This document shows positions 10,710-22,757 of a stretch of DNA of 64,000 nucleotides, in pieces. The position numbers were made by a program, and so were the translations under genes. The DNA is taken from contig NC_080571.1 of assembly GCF_030247185.1 (NCBI RefSeq), positions 64,084,172-64,148,171 on the forward strand, given 5' to 3'. Every line of letters begins with the position of its first letter. Within the stretch, counting starts at the first letter, position 1. Below the pieces are notes generated by a model, which had not been told where the DNA came from, searched no databases, and worked only from the letters and a program-made list of their open reading frames with translations. The DNA comes from Malaya genurostris (taxonomy: Eukaryota; Arthropoda; Insecta; Diptera; Culicidae).

Positions 10710-11011
10710 TGCTGAGTGGCATTTTTTTGCAACTTCTCATGGTAAAGGACCATGTGATGCACTCGGGAGTAATTTAAAGCAAATGGCACGAAGTGAAAGC
10801 TTGGCTAAACTACATGAACACCCAACCACAACTGCAAAACAATTATATGAATGCATTTACGACCATGTCTTTTTGTTACGTGTCACAAGAAGAATCTGAA
10901 CGGGGTGTGACCGAGTGGAGTAGTGCTTATAAGGATACCAAAATGATTCCAGGTACACAGAAATGTCATTCTTCCGTTCCGATTTCAGAAACCACAATCG
11001 TAACAAGACTG

Positions 11012-11306
11012 TATTTAATTATAACATCATTTTTTATATTCCCATGAATTGTTTATTTGCTTGCTGTATGTACAATTATTACATGTACATGAAAAATTCT
11101 AAATTATATTTAAGGTTTTACGTTTTTGAAAATTGTATGAGTACTACGTGCATCGTCATTCAAGATGCACGTAGTACTCATACAATTTTCAAAAACGTAA
11201 AACCTTAAATATAATTTAGAATTTTCCATGTACATGTAATAATTGTACATACAGCAAGCAAATAAACAATTCATGGGAATATAAAAAATGATGTTATAAT
11301 TAAATA
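11012..11306. repeat. Near-perfect 295-bp palindrome
   Basis: Arms 11012-11154 and 11164-11306 are reverse complements over 143 bp with one visible mismatch ('catgaaaaattc' against 'catggaaaattc'), around a 9-nt centre 'gtcattcaa'. The arms are AT-rich and contain 'acgtagtactcatac'. It lies after the end of the broken DDE-like gene and before the right long TIR. The low divergence contrasts with the old long TIRs, so it formed later or has been kept alike by gene conversion. Confidence 0.9.
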
Positions 11307-11381
11307 TTCAAATATCTCAAGAACAGCTACTTTTAGAAGAATGGATATCATGAACAAATTTATTGCCTTTAACCTGTAGAA

Positions 11382-11800
11382 CAATATTCTACTGTTTAAA
11401 TGATTATCTTTCTACGAGAACTTGAAATTTCGAATATATCTGTAAATTGTTTTAGCTGTAACTTTTTCATTTTTCAAAAGGCATGGATGGGATAGCCGTC
11501 AATCTATAGGTTTTAATAACAGCTTCAAAATAAAAATTATCAAAAAAAATAAAACCCTGCTTTTTTATTTAACTTTTTCGGATTTTTTTGTAATTATTGA
11601 GAAAAAAATCAAAAATTTTTTTCAGTGTGTTACCCAATCAATTCCCTACAACTTCTTCTTGAACGCCATTTTTGTACAATTAACGGTTTCCGAGTTACAA
11701 CGATTTGAAAAAGGCAATTTTTGTGAAATGCAAAAAAAATATACGCCCTTTTTAAAAATCAGTCGTGAGTCGGATTGACCTCTCCATCGGTTCAAAACTT
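11382..11800 (-). repeat. Right long terminal inverted repeat
   Basis: Reverse-complement partner of 6990-7392, diverged by substitutions and small indels. Similarity fades beyond about 11805. Confidence 0.7.
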
Positions 11801-11809
11801 ATGAGTAAT

Positions 11810-13970
11810 GCACACGATTCGGCAAGGCATATGCACTTGTGACAGACGGAGTGAAACATTTGGAATCAACCGCACCATAAACGGTAACATTCTTAAAACT
11901 GAATGCTGCAAGAGTAAAAATCGTTTGCCATCCTCTCATTCTCACGCCACAAGTATAAAATCGTGCTGTAGTTGCACTACTACCTACTACTTTAAACCAC
12001 AATCCGTTATAGTCATGTTAAAAGAGAATGTTTGAATTATGCATGTTTGATAATAGCTAAGTTTATTTTTCATGTACGAAAAAAAACACACAAAACCTTC
12101 GCTGGAAAAAAAATAAATCCATGCCCAATGCGAAATAGTAAATCGAAAAACTTGCTATTTATGTTTGAATCAGAAATAAAAATACGTCGGAATATTTCGA
12201 TATTCAAAATCCATAAAAAAAAACGCTTTAATGTTTAACCCAAACTGATCGTAAAAGCACAAGATTGAATCAACATTTAGCAGAGTCTCATTCGAAAACG
12301 AGCTCGTGCATTTTCTCATAGTCTGCACCTGACTGCCCGGGCCATAACATTCCTTAGCAGATCGTACGTACCCGAATGAATAGATATGAAATTTTGTTCG
12401 GAAATAGTAATTGGCTAAGTGAAGAGGGAAACGGCAAAGTTGTTCGGCACTTCGGTTCGAGAACTTGTAAGTGATGCTTACATAAATCTCATAATGCAAC
12501 CGACATCAATTTCTGAAAATTTGAGTTTCGGTCAGTTCGTCTATTCCCCACTACGGAGTCGGAGCAGAAAATTGCATTTGCAATGCATTTCTAATATATA
12601 TTCAATAGTCTCAGCTGGTACACCCCACATTCCCCCCGTGCAACTCACAAAAGCACACCGCAATGCCAATCGAATCATAAACCAAACTAACATGCGCCCG
12701 GTCTTCGAGTGTTTTGCTGACCTTTCCAGCCACCCTGACCGGGGATGCAAACGTGTTTATATTTAGAACTCAATAAAATTCTGACAAAGCCACAGTCCTG
12801 CCCGGTGCTCTGGTCAGCTCATTTCGATTGCATTCACAATTCCACACATGCCATGCCGGCACATTTGATCGAAAACTTTCAGATGAAACAGTATACGAAC
12901 GTCGTGTTCAAAGAAAGAACATACGACGGCCGGCAGACGCTTTATGTCCGAGGACAAAACACAAGTTTCCATTCAGGCCACTTGGTTATTGGGTAAGTTT
13001 CGAGAGCTCTGCATTAGAGTGATTTGATTGTCAACTTCACCTGCAGAGCTGGTCACAAGGGGAGGAAGGTAGAAATCGGTTTGCTTTGAATTTCAGACTC
13101 ATTAACAAATGTTCTGAATCGTACTTCATTTAATGTCTCATATGACATTCCATTAACTGCATCTAGTGGCTTTGGGTGGGGATGGTTTCCTAGCGACGGC
13201 TCAATTCATACACCACCCTACGACTGTTCGCATTGCCCACACGAGAGTGAGATCTTGTGACATACACACAACAAGGTAAAGCGTTGTGGCCAGTCGGTTG
13301 GAAAAGCATTGTGGTTTGAAGGAGAAATTCGTTTTCAATAGATCCAACCGATGACATCTGCTGGACGGATGTGAATGGGGACTCCATGATGACATTTCGT
13401 TCGAATGTCCACGGTTCGATGACTGTTCGATAAGAATATACAACTATATCTTCCTCTGACGAGCGTTGTCATGCGGTTTGAAGAATTGTTTTATTCTCCA
13501 CTCGAAAACCGGGCACGGAACTCTTGGCAATGCATCTACCGTAACCTATAAATTCTTAACTGACAAATGTCGAATCCTACAAATTGTCGACGGCATTTGT
13601 CCATGTTTGGCAAAGCATTACAAGAAATGGTAAAATATCACTGCTCTGTAACCTGACGTTCTGTGATGTTCTGAAACGGAAATCGATCGAACAACAACGC
13701 CTTACGCGATACGAAGTAATGTCGATATCTAGTCCCTAATCAAAATAAAATACCAAATGGATTCTTTTCGCAGTCGGAACTATATTTATAAGCGTCCTAG
13801 TGAAACACGGCCGCAAAAAATATCTGCACGGTTATAAACTTCATTCGTGCATCTTGAACTCAGAGTTTTAGATCCATTGATCAAACGTTCCAGAAATAAT
13901 CGACGGAGTTTAGTGTAGTCCGATTCTTTGTAAGTAAGAAAAATAAGAAATATCTTATAAGTACCCTGTT
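11810..13970. other. Stretch with no supported gene
   Basis: Moderately GC-balanced from 12400 to 13400, so open frames of 60-115 codons occur on both strands. None shows a recognisable motif, start context or splice pattern I can defend. It could hold unique host intergenic or intronic DNA. Confidence 0.4.
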
Positions 13971-14516
13971 TCTCTTATCACTCCAAATACCAAGCCTCAA
14001 AAAAAGTTGGAACGGTAACTTCGAGCTGTCATAGCTCAGCTGTTTTCGAACGAATCTCAATAAATTTTACACACTCGAATTTTGTGAAGCTCGTAGATTG
14101 ATTCAAAAACTTTGTAGCAGACGATTGGTAAAGGAAAACCAATGAAAATTTGATTTTTCACGTTCCAGGATTTTTCACGCGCCCAATATGCCCTATCGGC
14201 TCTCCAATTTTCCTTCCTTTGGCATAAACGTCGCTTAGAAAATATTGAACACTTCAACTTCACCCAGTCATAACTTTGTTGTTAGTCAACCGATTTTCGA
14301 AATTTGTTCACCAATGGACAGGTATTACTTCCAGAAATAAAATGCACTGAAAAAAAAACCAAAAGTTACATGTTTGTATACAACTCAAAAATTAAAGCGA
14401 TGACATGAACATTTTTCTACTCCAAAATATTGGAATCATTGCCAGAAACAATGTATTGATGAACAAAATTATATATCCGTTAAAAGAATCTCAAAAAATT
14501 TGGTACAAACTTTGTA

Positions 14517-15393
14517 CAACTTTGCTTCCGTCGTTTTCATCCAAAATTAAAAACTTTATTGCGATAAAGTGCTTACAGATGTATTATTCAAAGTATTGTC
14601 CGTCGCTAGCGACAACTTTCTCCCATCTTTCCGGCAATTTTCAGATCCTGGTTCGAAAAAAGGAGTGCCCGTTTTACTCCATGAAGCAATTCATTTTTCC
14701 AACTCTTCGGAGGATTGAAAATGTTGATCTGCCAGGCCGTGTGCCATCGAACGGAATAGGTGGAAGTCAGAAGGGGCGACATCTGGGGAATACGGCGGGT
14801 AGGGCAAGACTTCCCATTTCAGCGTTTCCAGGTACTTTTTGACCACTTTTGCGACGTGAGTCCGAACATTGTCGTGTTGAAGAATGACTTTGGCATTTCG
14901 CTCTTGATATTGTGGCCGCTTTTCTTTTAGCGTGCGACTAAGGCGCATCAGTTGCGTTCGGTAGCGATCTCCTGTGATGGTTTCACACGGTTTTAAGAGC
15001 TCGTAGGATTTTAGAAGGTTTTTTCTCTTCCACCACCATGTTTGTCTACGACATCGAAATCACCATTTTTAAAACGTTGAAACCACTCCCGACACGTTCT
15101 TTTACTCAGAGCAGCATCACCGTAAGTTTCTGTGAGCATTCGATGCGCTTCAGCTGCATGTTTTTTTCGAATTGTAACAGAAAAGTAAAACTTCCCGCAA
15201 ATGGCGAGAATTGGGCACATAAACAGACATTTTCGAGCGTGAATAATACGAAAACAAGAACAACTGTCACTGAAACGGCGATGACCATTCGTAAGGCACT
15301 GTACACACCCACTTTAAAGGCACTATCATCTATGTATTTTGACCAGCCTCAGCCGGTACAGCCACCTATCGGAAATCGGCGGAAGCAAAGTTG
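14517..15393 (-). mobile_element. Internally deleted mauritiana-type mariner
   Basis: TGTACAACTTTGCTTCCG at 14513-14530 is matched exactly in reverse complement at 15380-15397, giving a perfect 18-bp inverted repeat that contains the TA target dinucleotides (14515-14516 and 15394-15395). The element is about 877 bp instead of 1.3 kb. The transposase on the minus strand is present only as N- and C-terminal parts. Confidence 0.88.
14560..15220 (-). pseudogene. Mariner transposase remnant (mauritiana type)
   Basis: The minus-strand N-terminal part (15220 down to about 15020) reads AAEAHRMLTETYGDAALSKR then CREWFQRFKNGDFDV, the typical helix-turn-helix segment. After a deletion the reading resumes near 15015 with LLKPCETITGDRYRTQL. 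It continues with ILQHDNVRTHVAK, which holds the second catalytic aspartate, and YPPYSPDVAPSDFHLFRSM, which holds the third; the two are 34 residues apart as in D34D mariners. The first catalytic aspartate is in the deleted part. About 85 C-terminal residues read cleanly to the EELEK segment, after which a stop or frameshift follows. Confidence 0.88.
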
Positions 15394-16010
15394 TACACCT
15401 GATTTTTTTTCTTATTTTAGTTAGAAATTTATTATGAATAAAATTCACAAAAAAAACTGAAATTTGAATTTCACTGACAATCTTAAAAATTTTGGTAAAT
15501 ATACCTAAACTCTAAGAATAATTTTGAAATTTTTTTTTTTTTAATTTTTGTAATGGACAAAAAATTTAAACAATTTTTCTGCATAACCCAAACGCAATTG
15601 ATAACTACTAAAATTCTGTTTTAGGTTTATCGTAGAATCTCAAAAAAAAATCGGTAGAAGATCGGAAATTTTAAAATTTCAAAATTGTCATCCGTGTTGA
15701 TTTCATATATTTCATGGAGACGCAGAATTGTAATTTTCTAGTAAAATAAGTTTTGTGATAATAAAAAAATTTTAAATAATTTCAATGGCTTTATACAATA
15801 AGGAATAGAACGTTAAAATATAAGAATTTTATATACTAACCCATGGCAACAAAAAACAACTACAATTTAAAAATAATACTACACACCAAAAAAATTTGAA
15901 TTTTACAGGTGACTTAATCCCTCATACGATGTAATTCATAAAGACCTAATCGGTCAAATGACGGAAAATCTCATTTGTAATGCACAAAAGATCTCAGGAA
16001 ATTAAGTAAA

Positions 16011-16820
16011 TCCTGTTTTTATCCACCTAATGGTGTAATGATGCCTTTCTCATATCTCTCTTATTCTCATAAAAAAGGTATTCTTCAAACAGTTTTGTTT
16101 GATTTTTGAAGAACATGAAATTACTTCCGAAACTGGAATCGCCCCGAATATTGGCTTTGCAGCAGCCTTTGCGATTAGCACCAACAGGTTATTTACCGGA
16201 TTTTTTTTTTTTATTCACCGAAATCGGAAACAAAAATACCTTATTTTCATATGTAGCCTAAAAAATGCCTTACAGTACAGTTACTAGAGTATTTTTCAAT
16301 GAAAAACCCAATGTTTGAAAACAGTTTAATAATTTAAAAAAAAATATCTCCTCTACCTTTTTTCATAAACATGCTCGAAAGTATTTTCTGTCAATTGCAA
16401 GAAACGGAATTTTTTCGTTTGCCTCAATATTAGATACAGCAGTTTAAAAATAACCCATTTTTTGAACTAGTTTTGCTCATAGCTTCGGTTCAGAAAACGC
16501 TACCGGAATGCGACAGTCATAAAAAAATTGGTTTCAACAATGTTCAAAAATACCTAATACGAAAAGTGAAAAATAAAAATTCTAGAGCAAAAAATTTGAT
16601 TTTTTGAGGAACATCCTAAGTTGCTCTTTAAAAATAGCTGTAACACTAAAACCGTTGGAGATACCACAATGCACAGTGGTCCGAAACGGGAAATTAACGT
16701 GACAAAAATATTTTCACTATTAAATATTAGATTTTTGTAGTTGGTGTCTTCACAAAAGTTGTTTATAATCAAATGGCGCTCCTTTTGATTAAGAAAGTTA
16801 CTAGGTGCGAGAAAGGCAAG
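16011..16820. repeat. Dispersed repeat family A, partial copy
   Basis: It starts with 'ccacctaatggtgtaatgat' followed by 'gcctttctcat', the same terminal phrase as at 46544-46580. It closes near 16801-16820 with 'ctaggtgcgagaaaggc', the inverted version. The interior is AT-rich and non-coding. Related ends or internal segments occur at 30850-30890, 42553-42700, 46544-48600 and 57960-59590. Confidence 0.5.
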
Positions 16821-17450
16821 TGTTAAACCAGTCCGAGACATCGATTGAAGTTGAAAAATTTGGTAAGAAAGCTATGGTCTGGAAAACAATTTGTAGCTGC
16901 GGTAAGATTTCGAAACTCTTCATCACCACTGCTTCAATGAACAGCGAAATATACATCAAGGATTGTTTACAAAAACGACTTCTACCCATGATTCGAAGCC
17001 ACAAGGATCCTGTTGTCTTCTGGCGAGATCTTGCTTCTTGCCACTACTCGAAATCAACGGTAGAATGATATACTACCAAAAATGTCACTTTCGTCCCAAA
17101 AGACATGAATCCATCAAATTGCTCACAACTTCAACCAATTGAGGAATTTTGGGCATTAACGAAGGCACATCTTAGGAAACATGTCTCGGCAGCCGGAACC
17201 ATTCAACAGTTCGAAAAAGATTGGAAAAAAGTGTCAAAAATTGTCGCCAAGAAGTCTTTACGAAATTTAATAGAGAACGTTCGCAAGAAGGTGCGCCAGC
17301 TAGTCTACAATGGCTAAGTAGCAAATGTTGAGAATAATATTCTGTTGTTGTAGTCTAATATTATCAGCATATCGAAAAAAATTTGAATATCTAACACTTG
17401 TGAATTATTTACAGCGAAATCAAAGTGCGTCCATACTTTCTGGGACAGTA
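16815..17450 (+). mobile_element. ITmD37E-like transposon remnant, 5' truncated
   Basis: The 5' part of the element, including its TIR and the DNA-binding domain, is missing. The 3' part of the transposase and a terminus 'ccatactttctgggacagta' ending near 17450 remain. The left boundary coincides with the end of dispersed repeat A at about 16815. Confidence 0.75.
16818..17317 (+). pseudogene. ITmD37E-type transposase C-terminal half
   Basis: The frame reads VEKFGKKAMVWKTICSCG, then MNSEIYIKDCLQKRLLPMI and VFWRDLASCHYSKST, followed by a stop codon near 17066. The same frame continues with NVTFVPKDMNPSNC and QLQPIEEFWALTKAHLRK to VRQLVYNG at 17317. From the Asp of WRDL to the first Glu of PIEEF there are 37 intervening residues, which is the D37E spacing described in mosquito ITmD37E elements. 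The first catalytic Asp and the N terminus are absent. The stop codon and truncation make it non-functional. Confidence 0.82.
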
Positions 17451-17689
17451 TTTAATATTTGACGAAGTTTACCTGCATAAGATTGGACGATGAAACTTAT
17501 GTACTGGCAGACTTTCAGCAGCTTCTCGAAATGTCTTTTATACTGCCTTGCAACGGAACGACTTAGGGAAGAATTTCGAATAAAAAAAAAACAAATTTTC
17601 CAGAAAATCTAACTGCCCGGTGTTGCGACTTATCGAGCGATATTGGGCTCGCGTAAAGAGAAAACTTTCTCAATATAAACTACAAGCAA

Positions 17690-18050
17690 GACTTTTATCG
17701 TATCAAAGAACGTATCGAACTCTTCGCACGATTCAATCGGTGCCATCAAAGAAAGACGTATATCATCTCAGCAACAAAAAATGAACATGGTTCATTTAAC
17801 ATAGAATGGACACTAGTGCGAGAGCGAATTTCTCTCGATGACCTGTCTGAGCACGCTGCTGTGGGGATTCTCTCTGAAACAACAAACGGTCGCTTATTCT
17901 CGTTTTGCGATGCTATTATATAAGGTCGTGCATTGAGAGGCAACGAGTTCTTGTAACATCTTCTACTAGATTGAAAATGTTGTATACAACGTAGAGAAAT
18001 ATCGAGCCGCTTTCTGTCAAATTATCGGCAATCACCAACACTGGCTTCAA
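17690..18050. repeat. Dispersed repeat of unknown type, copy 2
   Basis: Direct-orientation counterpart of blocks at about 5020-5270 and 5590-5710; here the two blocks are adjacent. Strongly conserved words include 'gagagcgaatttctctcgatgac' and 'atcggcaatcaccaacactgg'. No coding potential recognised. Confidence 0.5.
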
Positions 18051-21000
18051 CTATAGAAAATATCAAAAATCTTGGACAAAAGCAGCTGAATCGATTGCTA
18101 AGAAAACTGCACAGACTCTAATGGCTGGAGTAAACTGAAAAGTTCGTCGTTTCTCCATGCAGCCAAATTAGGTAACTGTAATTAGTTCTAAGATGACTAA
18201 TGATGAACAATTAAATTAATAAAAATGCATCTTGCATTGAACTAACAGCAAATTAGTTTTATTCAAAATAAAATCTTACTAAGTCCAATTGAATAGCCAA
18301 ATGATAAGACAAGGCCGTCCGTAGTGATTTCAGACACAGCTTCTTAGTTATTTAAGTACATTTTACCATTCCAATGCATGGGCTAGCAATGTGTCACAAT
18401 TCACTCACTGCACATTCACAAAACAAGTCTCACTTAGCAGAAGATCAATTGATTGTTGGATTCTGACGTAATAACCGGGTTACAAATGCTGCAACTGCAA
18501 ACACCATTAGTAACTTGAGTGATAAAGTATTTTGTGATCATTATAACTGAATCCAAAACCTAGAAAAACGTTCATAAGAACAGTAACATAAACAAAGATA
18601 AAGAAAAATTGCTCATAGTTCCGTGACCGGTAAAACTGTTGCAGTATTATAGAGTAGCTGCTCTCATATATGAAAACCATTAGTTAGATTACTCCCCAAG
18701 TAGCAAATGTAACTTATCGAAATTTCAAGATGTTCTACAATTGTTTTAGAATTCTTATTTATGTTAGGAATGTTCAGAAAGATTTTTAAACATATTAAAA
18801 TTGATTGTGCAATTTATCCTTGTAAAGTTTCACAATACTACCGAAAAAATCACTGTAGAACTACTTCCAGTATGTCTAAATCAACGTTGCAGCAGATCAC
18901 CAACTTGTCCATATTGCACTAACAGTTCTAGAAGTTCTGTAAAAAATTTCACATCGTCATGTAAAATGAAAGTAACTACACCAATTGTGCACAAATTAAC
19001 AAAATGATGCTCTCCTGAAGATAAAAATTGATACGCCGAATTATAACATTTCTGTGAAAAAAAGTTTCTGTTAAGTCTGCATAGTTTTGGCTGCCTCATA
19101 AAATTGTAGGTCAGTGTGAGTAGTTTTTTTCATTTTTAGAAAAACAATGATATGAAATCCAAAACTTACAAAAACGTTATGCAAGATTTATTTATTTGAA
19201 ATAAAAATAAAACTTACAAAGATGAGAATATTATCATGAATGTTGCGGAAATACAATATTACATACGCAATGAAAACAAAACTCAATCAGAACAATTGTG
19301 TTTGGTTTTCATCTTGCTGAAATAATGAGCAGATCTGACATCACTTTTGAATGAAAAGTTAAGTTCATTAAAGTTACTCTCATGATACTGTATGTGCAAC
19401 TTGTTTGTACAACTCCAACACATGGGCTTGCCAAAATAATACCCACAGTGCGTATCACACATGTCGGGACCGTTAAGAATCTTTATACTGTATTGTTACT
19501 TAATTCAACTAGTTTGTTTAAAATAAAAACAAAACGTATAATATTTCTCTCTGAAATATTCACATGTTAATGTATACCGTTATTTAAATAATATATGTTA
19601 AATCATTACGGTGCGTGAACCATTTTCTATTCAACTCACTGTTACCATCGATGCCATATTAGAAAAAATTGAAGAAAAAATCATTTCGAGATTTTTCAGG
19701 TTCAATAAAACATTAGTTCGATCAAAACCGTCTGGAAATTTTAGGTATGCTTTACGTATTTTAAACACCATTCCGATGATTCTCTTTAAAAATAATAGAT
19801 TGTTATTTTCACAGAAGTTGGTGTACAATCATCAAAACACGTTAATTCTAAGGCGCTTGAAAATTTCATGCGTACGAATACATGTTTCACCATAAAAAGG
19901 CATTTATTTACAAAAACGCAAAAGATCAATTCTACAATATGTAGCGTTATCATTTTTCATGTGCAGATTATTTTACAAGATCCATGTTTGTGTTAAGAAC
20001 AGTTGTATTGAAAATCAAATGTGAAACTTATTTTTTAGAACTTAGGTTTGTTATGTTTTTGTAAACATCATTCCATTTCTTGTTTACAGTAGGTAGTAGT
20101 TTTCACGAGTTTCACAAATGTTTTTTCGCTGATTTTATGACTGCCTCTGTGATGGGATCGACGCATGAGTTTTGTATCAGTTGCACAATAATTGTTAATA
20201 AATGTTCGTAATAACGGAAGAACTTAAAGATATGTTGCACAACACAGAAAATTGCGCTTTTTCCATTACACAACAGTTACAAGAATAGTAAAATAAACTT
20301 ACTTGATAAATTGCACAATCAGTAGAAAAATACAGGACAGCAACTTAACATGCTACTTGAGTCATAAGGGTAAGTGCATTCGCTTCGAGTCGCTATAACA
20401 GGTGTTGCTCCTTAGAGCCGAAATAAAGATATTGTATCCGATAATATGGCGACGAATGAGATGACTACTGGTACAATAGCCCTAAGTGGAGACAAATAGA
20501 TTGACGAAACAGTGAAAAATGATAGTTTCTGACATGAGGCTACAATTTTTTTAACCCAGCATTCCCGGCCAGAATCCGTACCGCTGGCAACCCTACGCTT
20601 GTGAAACTTCAACTCAACCCAATTCTACGGCAACCAAAGATTGTTAGGTCAATCAATCAATTTCCCAGTGATAATAGCTCGTCAAAGACTTGCAGAGTTG
20701 CAATTTGTCAACAATATAAATCAATTTGTCTGACTGAAAATGCATCTTTGACACATCAAAACGGAGTTAATTTGCTCTTCCATTGTCTGCACATTATTAG
20801 TCGGATCATTTGTCACTGACAACAGGCGCGAAATAATTGAACCTTCCGAGTTCGGTTAGAGTTTAACTAATCTACGCATTTGTCGCTAAACGAACAGATC
20901 CATCCATTTGCCAGTGTCAATAAACTAATTCTCCATTAGGCAACCATGATTAACTTGTCAACATCAGCTCGAGTGGCATTTTGCTTACTAAGTTCATTTA

Positions 21001-21120
21001 TTTATTCGTTACGACTACCAGGTATTTACCTGATGGACATCTGAGTGAATGTGTACACAATAATCTTTGCCCTCCCGCCGGAGGACCCTTTGTCTAGCCT
21101 TTCTCAGCGCTAGGGTTTGA
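18050..21120. other. Long AT-rich stretch with no supported gene
   Basis: About 3 kb of AT-rich sequence without recognisable coding, TIRs or target duplications. The part 20580-21120 has somewhat more balanced composition. Open frames under 100 codons on both strands lack motifs. Confidence 0.4.
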
Positions 21121-21134
21121 GTTGATGCTCAGAC

Positions 21135-21433
21135 CAGTGCTGTCAACTGTTTTTTCCAAAAATCTGTATTTGGCGAAAAAAACTATCTGTACAATATCTT
21201 TCTCGAAAAATCAAACATCAATTTAGTGCGAAAACTGATTTTGCGACCAAAAAAAAAAAAAAAGGTCGCTCGACCTGGTTTACCCCTATGGAATCCAACA
21301 CAAAAACTGAAAATCGGTATTTATCTGTATGAAAATTGAAATAATTTTTGATTTGAGAGAGCATATCTGTATTCCTGTATCGAGTCCAAAAATCGGTATA
21401 AATACCGAGAAATCGGTATAGTTGGCAGCGCTG
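21135..21433. mobile_element. hAT-type MITE, 299 bp
   Basis: Perfect 8-bp direct repeats GCTCAGAC (21127-21134 and 21434-21441) flank inverted ends CAGTGCTGTCAAC and, from the right, CAGCGCTGCCAAC. The interior holds 'atctgtat' and 'atcggtataaataccg' words and encodes nothing. The 8-bp duplication with a CAG end supports hAT ancestry. Confidence 0.8.
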
Positions 21434-21489
21434 GCTCAGACACCCTTTCCAGCTACGGAAGTCTAACACAACTGTCACCAGATCACTCT

Positions 21490-21494
21490 CTCCC

Positions 21495-21558
<64 letters not shown>
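21490..21558. repeat. TC microsatellite
   Basis: A nearly pure run of 'tc' dinucleotides of about 65 bp. Open frames of alternating Arg-Glu across it are artefacts of the repeat. Confidence 0.95.
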
Positions 21559-22537
21559 GACTCACAGCATGGAAAGGGACGAAATACAGACTGTTTTCTC
21601 TGGTCCTGTGCGTAAACATGGATGATTATCCTACATTGCCAAGTGATGCTTGAAAAAATGTTCAGATTCATTTCATGTTTGCAGTCGTACACACACATTT
21701 TCTGTACATTGTAGGTTACGAACAAATAAAAGTTTTTTTTTTTCATAACATGTGTATTCGAAGCTATCTCAGTGCTGCCGTTCCACATGGAATGGTCTCA
21801 TAAGGACATGGAATCCATTACAACACTAGACAATTATGGGGAGAACGGAAGATCACTTGCTCAATCCAGTGCTCTAGTGCAGGTTTTTTATGCAACACTT
21901 TATAATTAATGCTGGGACATAGAATGATACCAGTAATGTTACAGGAATTACCATGGTTTGTTCCACTAGCCAAAAAGGATTAGACAGTAATCTCGGCTCA
22001 AGTAAGGATAGAGAATAAAGTAATAGACCTAGAGAAAAGCTCGTTTTGGAAAATTTCCGATTCACTTTTAAGTAAAACGATGCCTTTGTATGATATTTGT
22101 TTGGTAGAACACGACCATTTTGTTTCAACAGACATCGCAACAGATTCACACCATATCCCGACATTAGAATAGCACTTTTGTTTTCTTTTGTTTATCCTTA
22201 AAACAATAGCACTAGAGAACATATTTTACTACGCTCTGAACTTACTTCGAAATCAATAATAAACAATTAGGTTCCTATCTCTGTGAGTTCTGACACTGTG
22301 AAAATCCGCATCAGATGTTCCAAGATGGGTCCGAATATTTAAAATCGTGCAGAAAAATAACTTTATTTGATTTTCCAAAGGAAACATTGGAAAAACAAAT
22401 GTCTAGAAGTTATTCTGAAATAAAATGTTCCGTCTCGTTTTCAAAAACATCATGCCATTCTCTAACAAATAAACATATTCGAATGAAACCTTCACAGATC
22501 GTGGATAATACAATAAACTTAAGCAAAACAAAATCTT

Positions 22538-22735
22538 GATATTACATTCCTTTTGTGGAATTAGGTCTATCTGTTTCAACAGACTTCGTAGCCAATTCAT
22601 AGCGTACAGAATCATTGCATGGCTAGTATTACAAGCCTATTGAGACTAAGAATCCTTCCAGGTCGGGGCTCGAACATACAACAACTGGCTTGTAAGACCA
22701 GCGCCCAACGCAATGAACCACCAACCCGGGCTTAA
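22538..22735 (-). mobile_element. tRNA-derived SINE, copy 1
   Basis: On the minus strand it starts near 'gcccgggttggtggttcatt'. It has an anticodon-like stem-loop 'ctggtcttacaagccag', a B box 'gttcgagccccga', and a body including 'ctgttgaaacagat' and 'ggaatgtaata'. The same family occurs at 41946-42150 with a clean target duplication. Boundaries here are less certain; a possible duplication is only 'cttaa'. Confidence 0.75.
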
Positions 22736-22757
22736 ATGCCCAAACTTATTATATATA

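Larger units (their letters stand above)
8748..10899 (+). pseudogene. Broken DDE-like transposase-type gene of the long-TIR element
   Basis: Pieces in several frames make up one protein-like series. An N-terminal acidic, Ser-rich part (8748-8966) is followed after a frameshift by FGYFKRYKKQIFGFPADEE and a charged segment to 9183. An in-frame run around 9421-9600 includes IYLVYKEEFPDRNIGFSTF and, after an internal stop, RPKHCKLLGSSGSHNICVF. Then come YWSNDQAIIHPFEIYYKE (about 10140-10200), FMSDGAASQYKN (about 10335) and, beyond a hAT MITE, AEWHFFATSHGKGPCD (about 10712-10760), ending LLRVTRRI at 10899. From memory this arrangement matches a protein family common in arthropod and cnidarian genomes; I cannot name the superfamily. 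Multiple frameshifts, stops, a SINE and a MITE make it clearly non-functional. Confidence 0.6.
6895..11805 (+). mobile_element. Old element with about 400-bp terminal inverted repeats and a DDE-like gene
   Basis: About 6990-7392 is the diverged reverse complement of about 11382-11800. Corresponding blocks are 'gatggagaggtcaatccgac' against 'gtcggattgacctctccatc', the 'gttgtaactcggaaaccgtt' block, and 'caatttacagatatattcga' against its complement at about 11430. Between the arms lies a broken gene with a DDE-like domain (8748-10899). Outer boundaries are imprecise: the left arm may extend to about 6895, and the right arm loses similarity near 11805. No target duplication was identified. Later insertions interrupt it at 7407-8516, 9897-10067 and 10428-10709. 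I interpret it as a degenerate DNA transposon with long TIRs; superfamily not assigned. Confidence 0.6.

Noticed and set aside
12419..12766. 115-codon open frame as a host gene
   Set aside because: An opposite-strand open frame overlaps it, there is no recognisable domain, and no splice or promoter evidence is visible.
21498..21619. Open frames rich in Arg-Glu
   Set aside because: Translation of the TC microsatellite on the minus strand.
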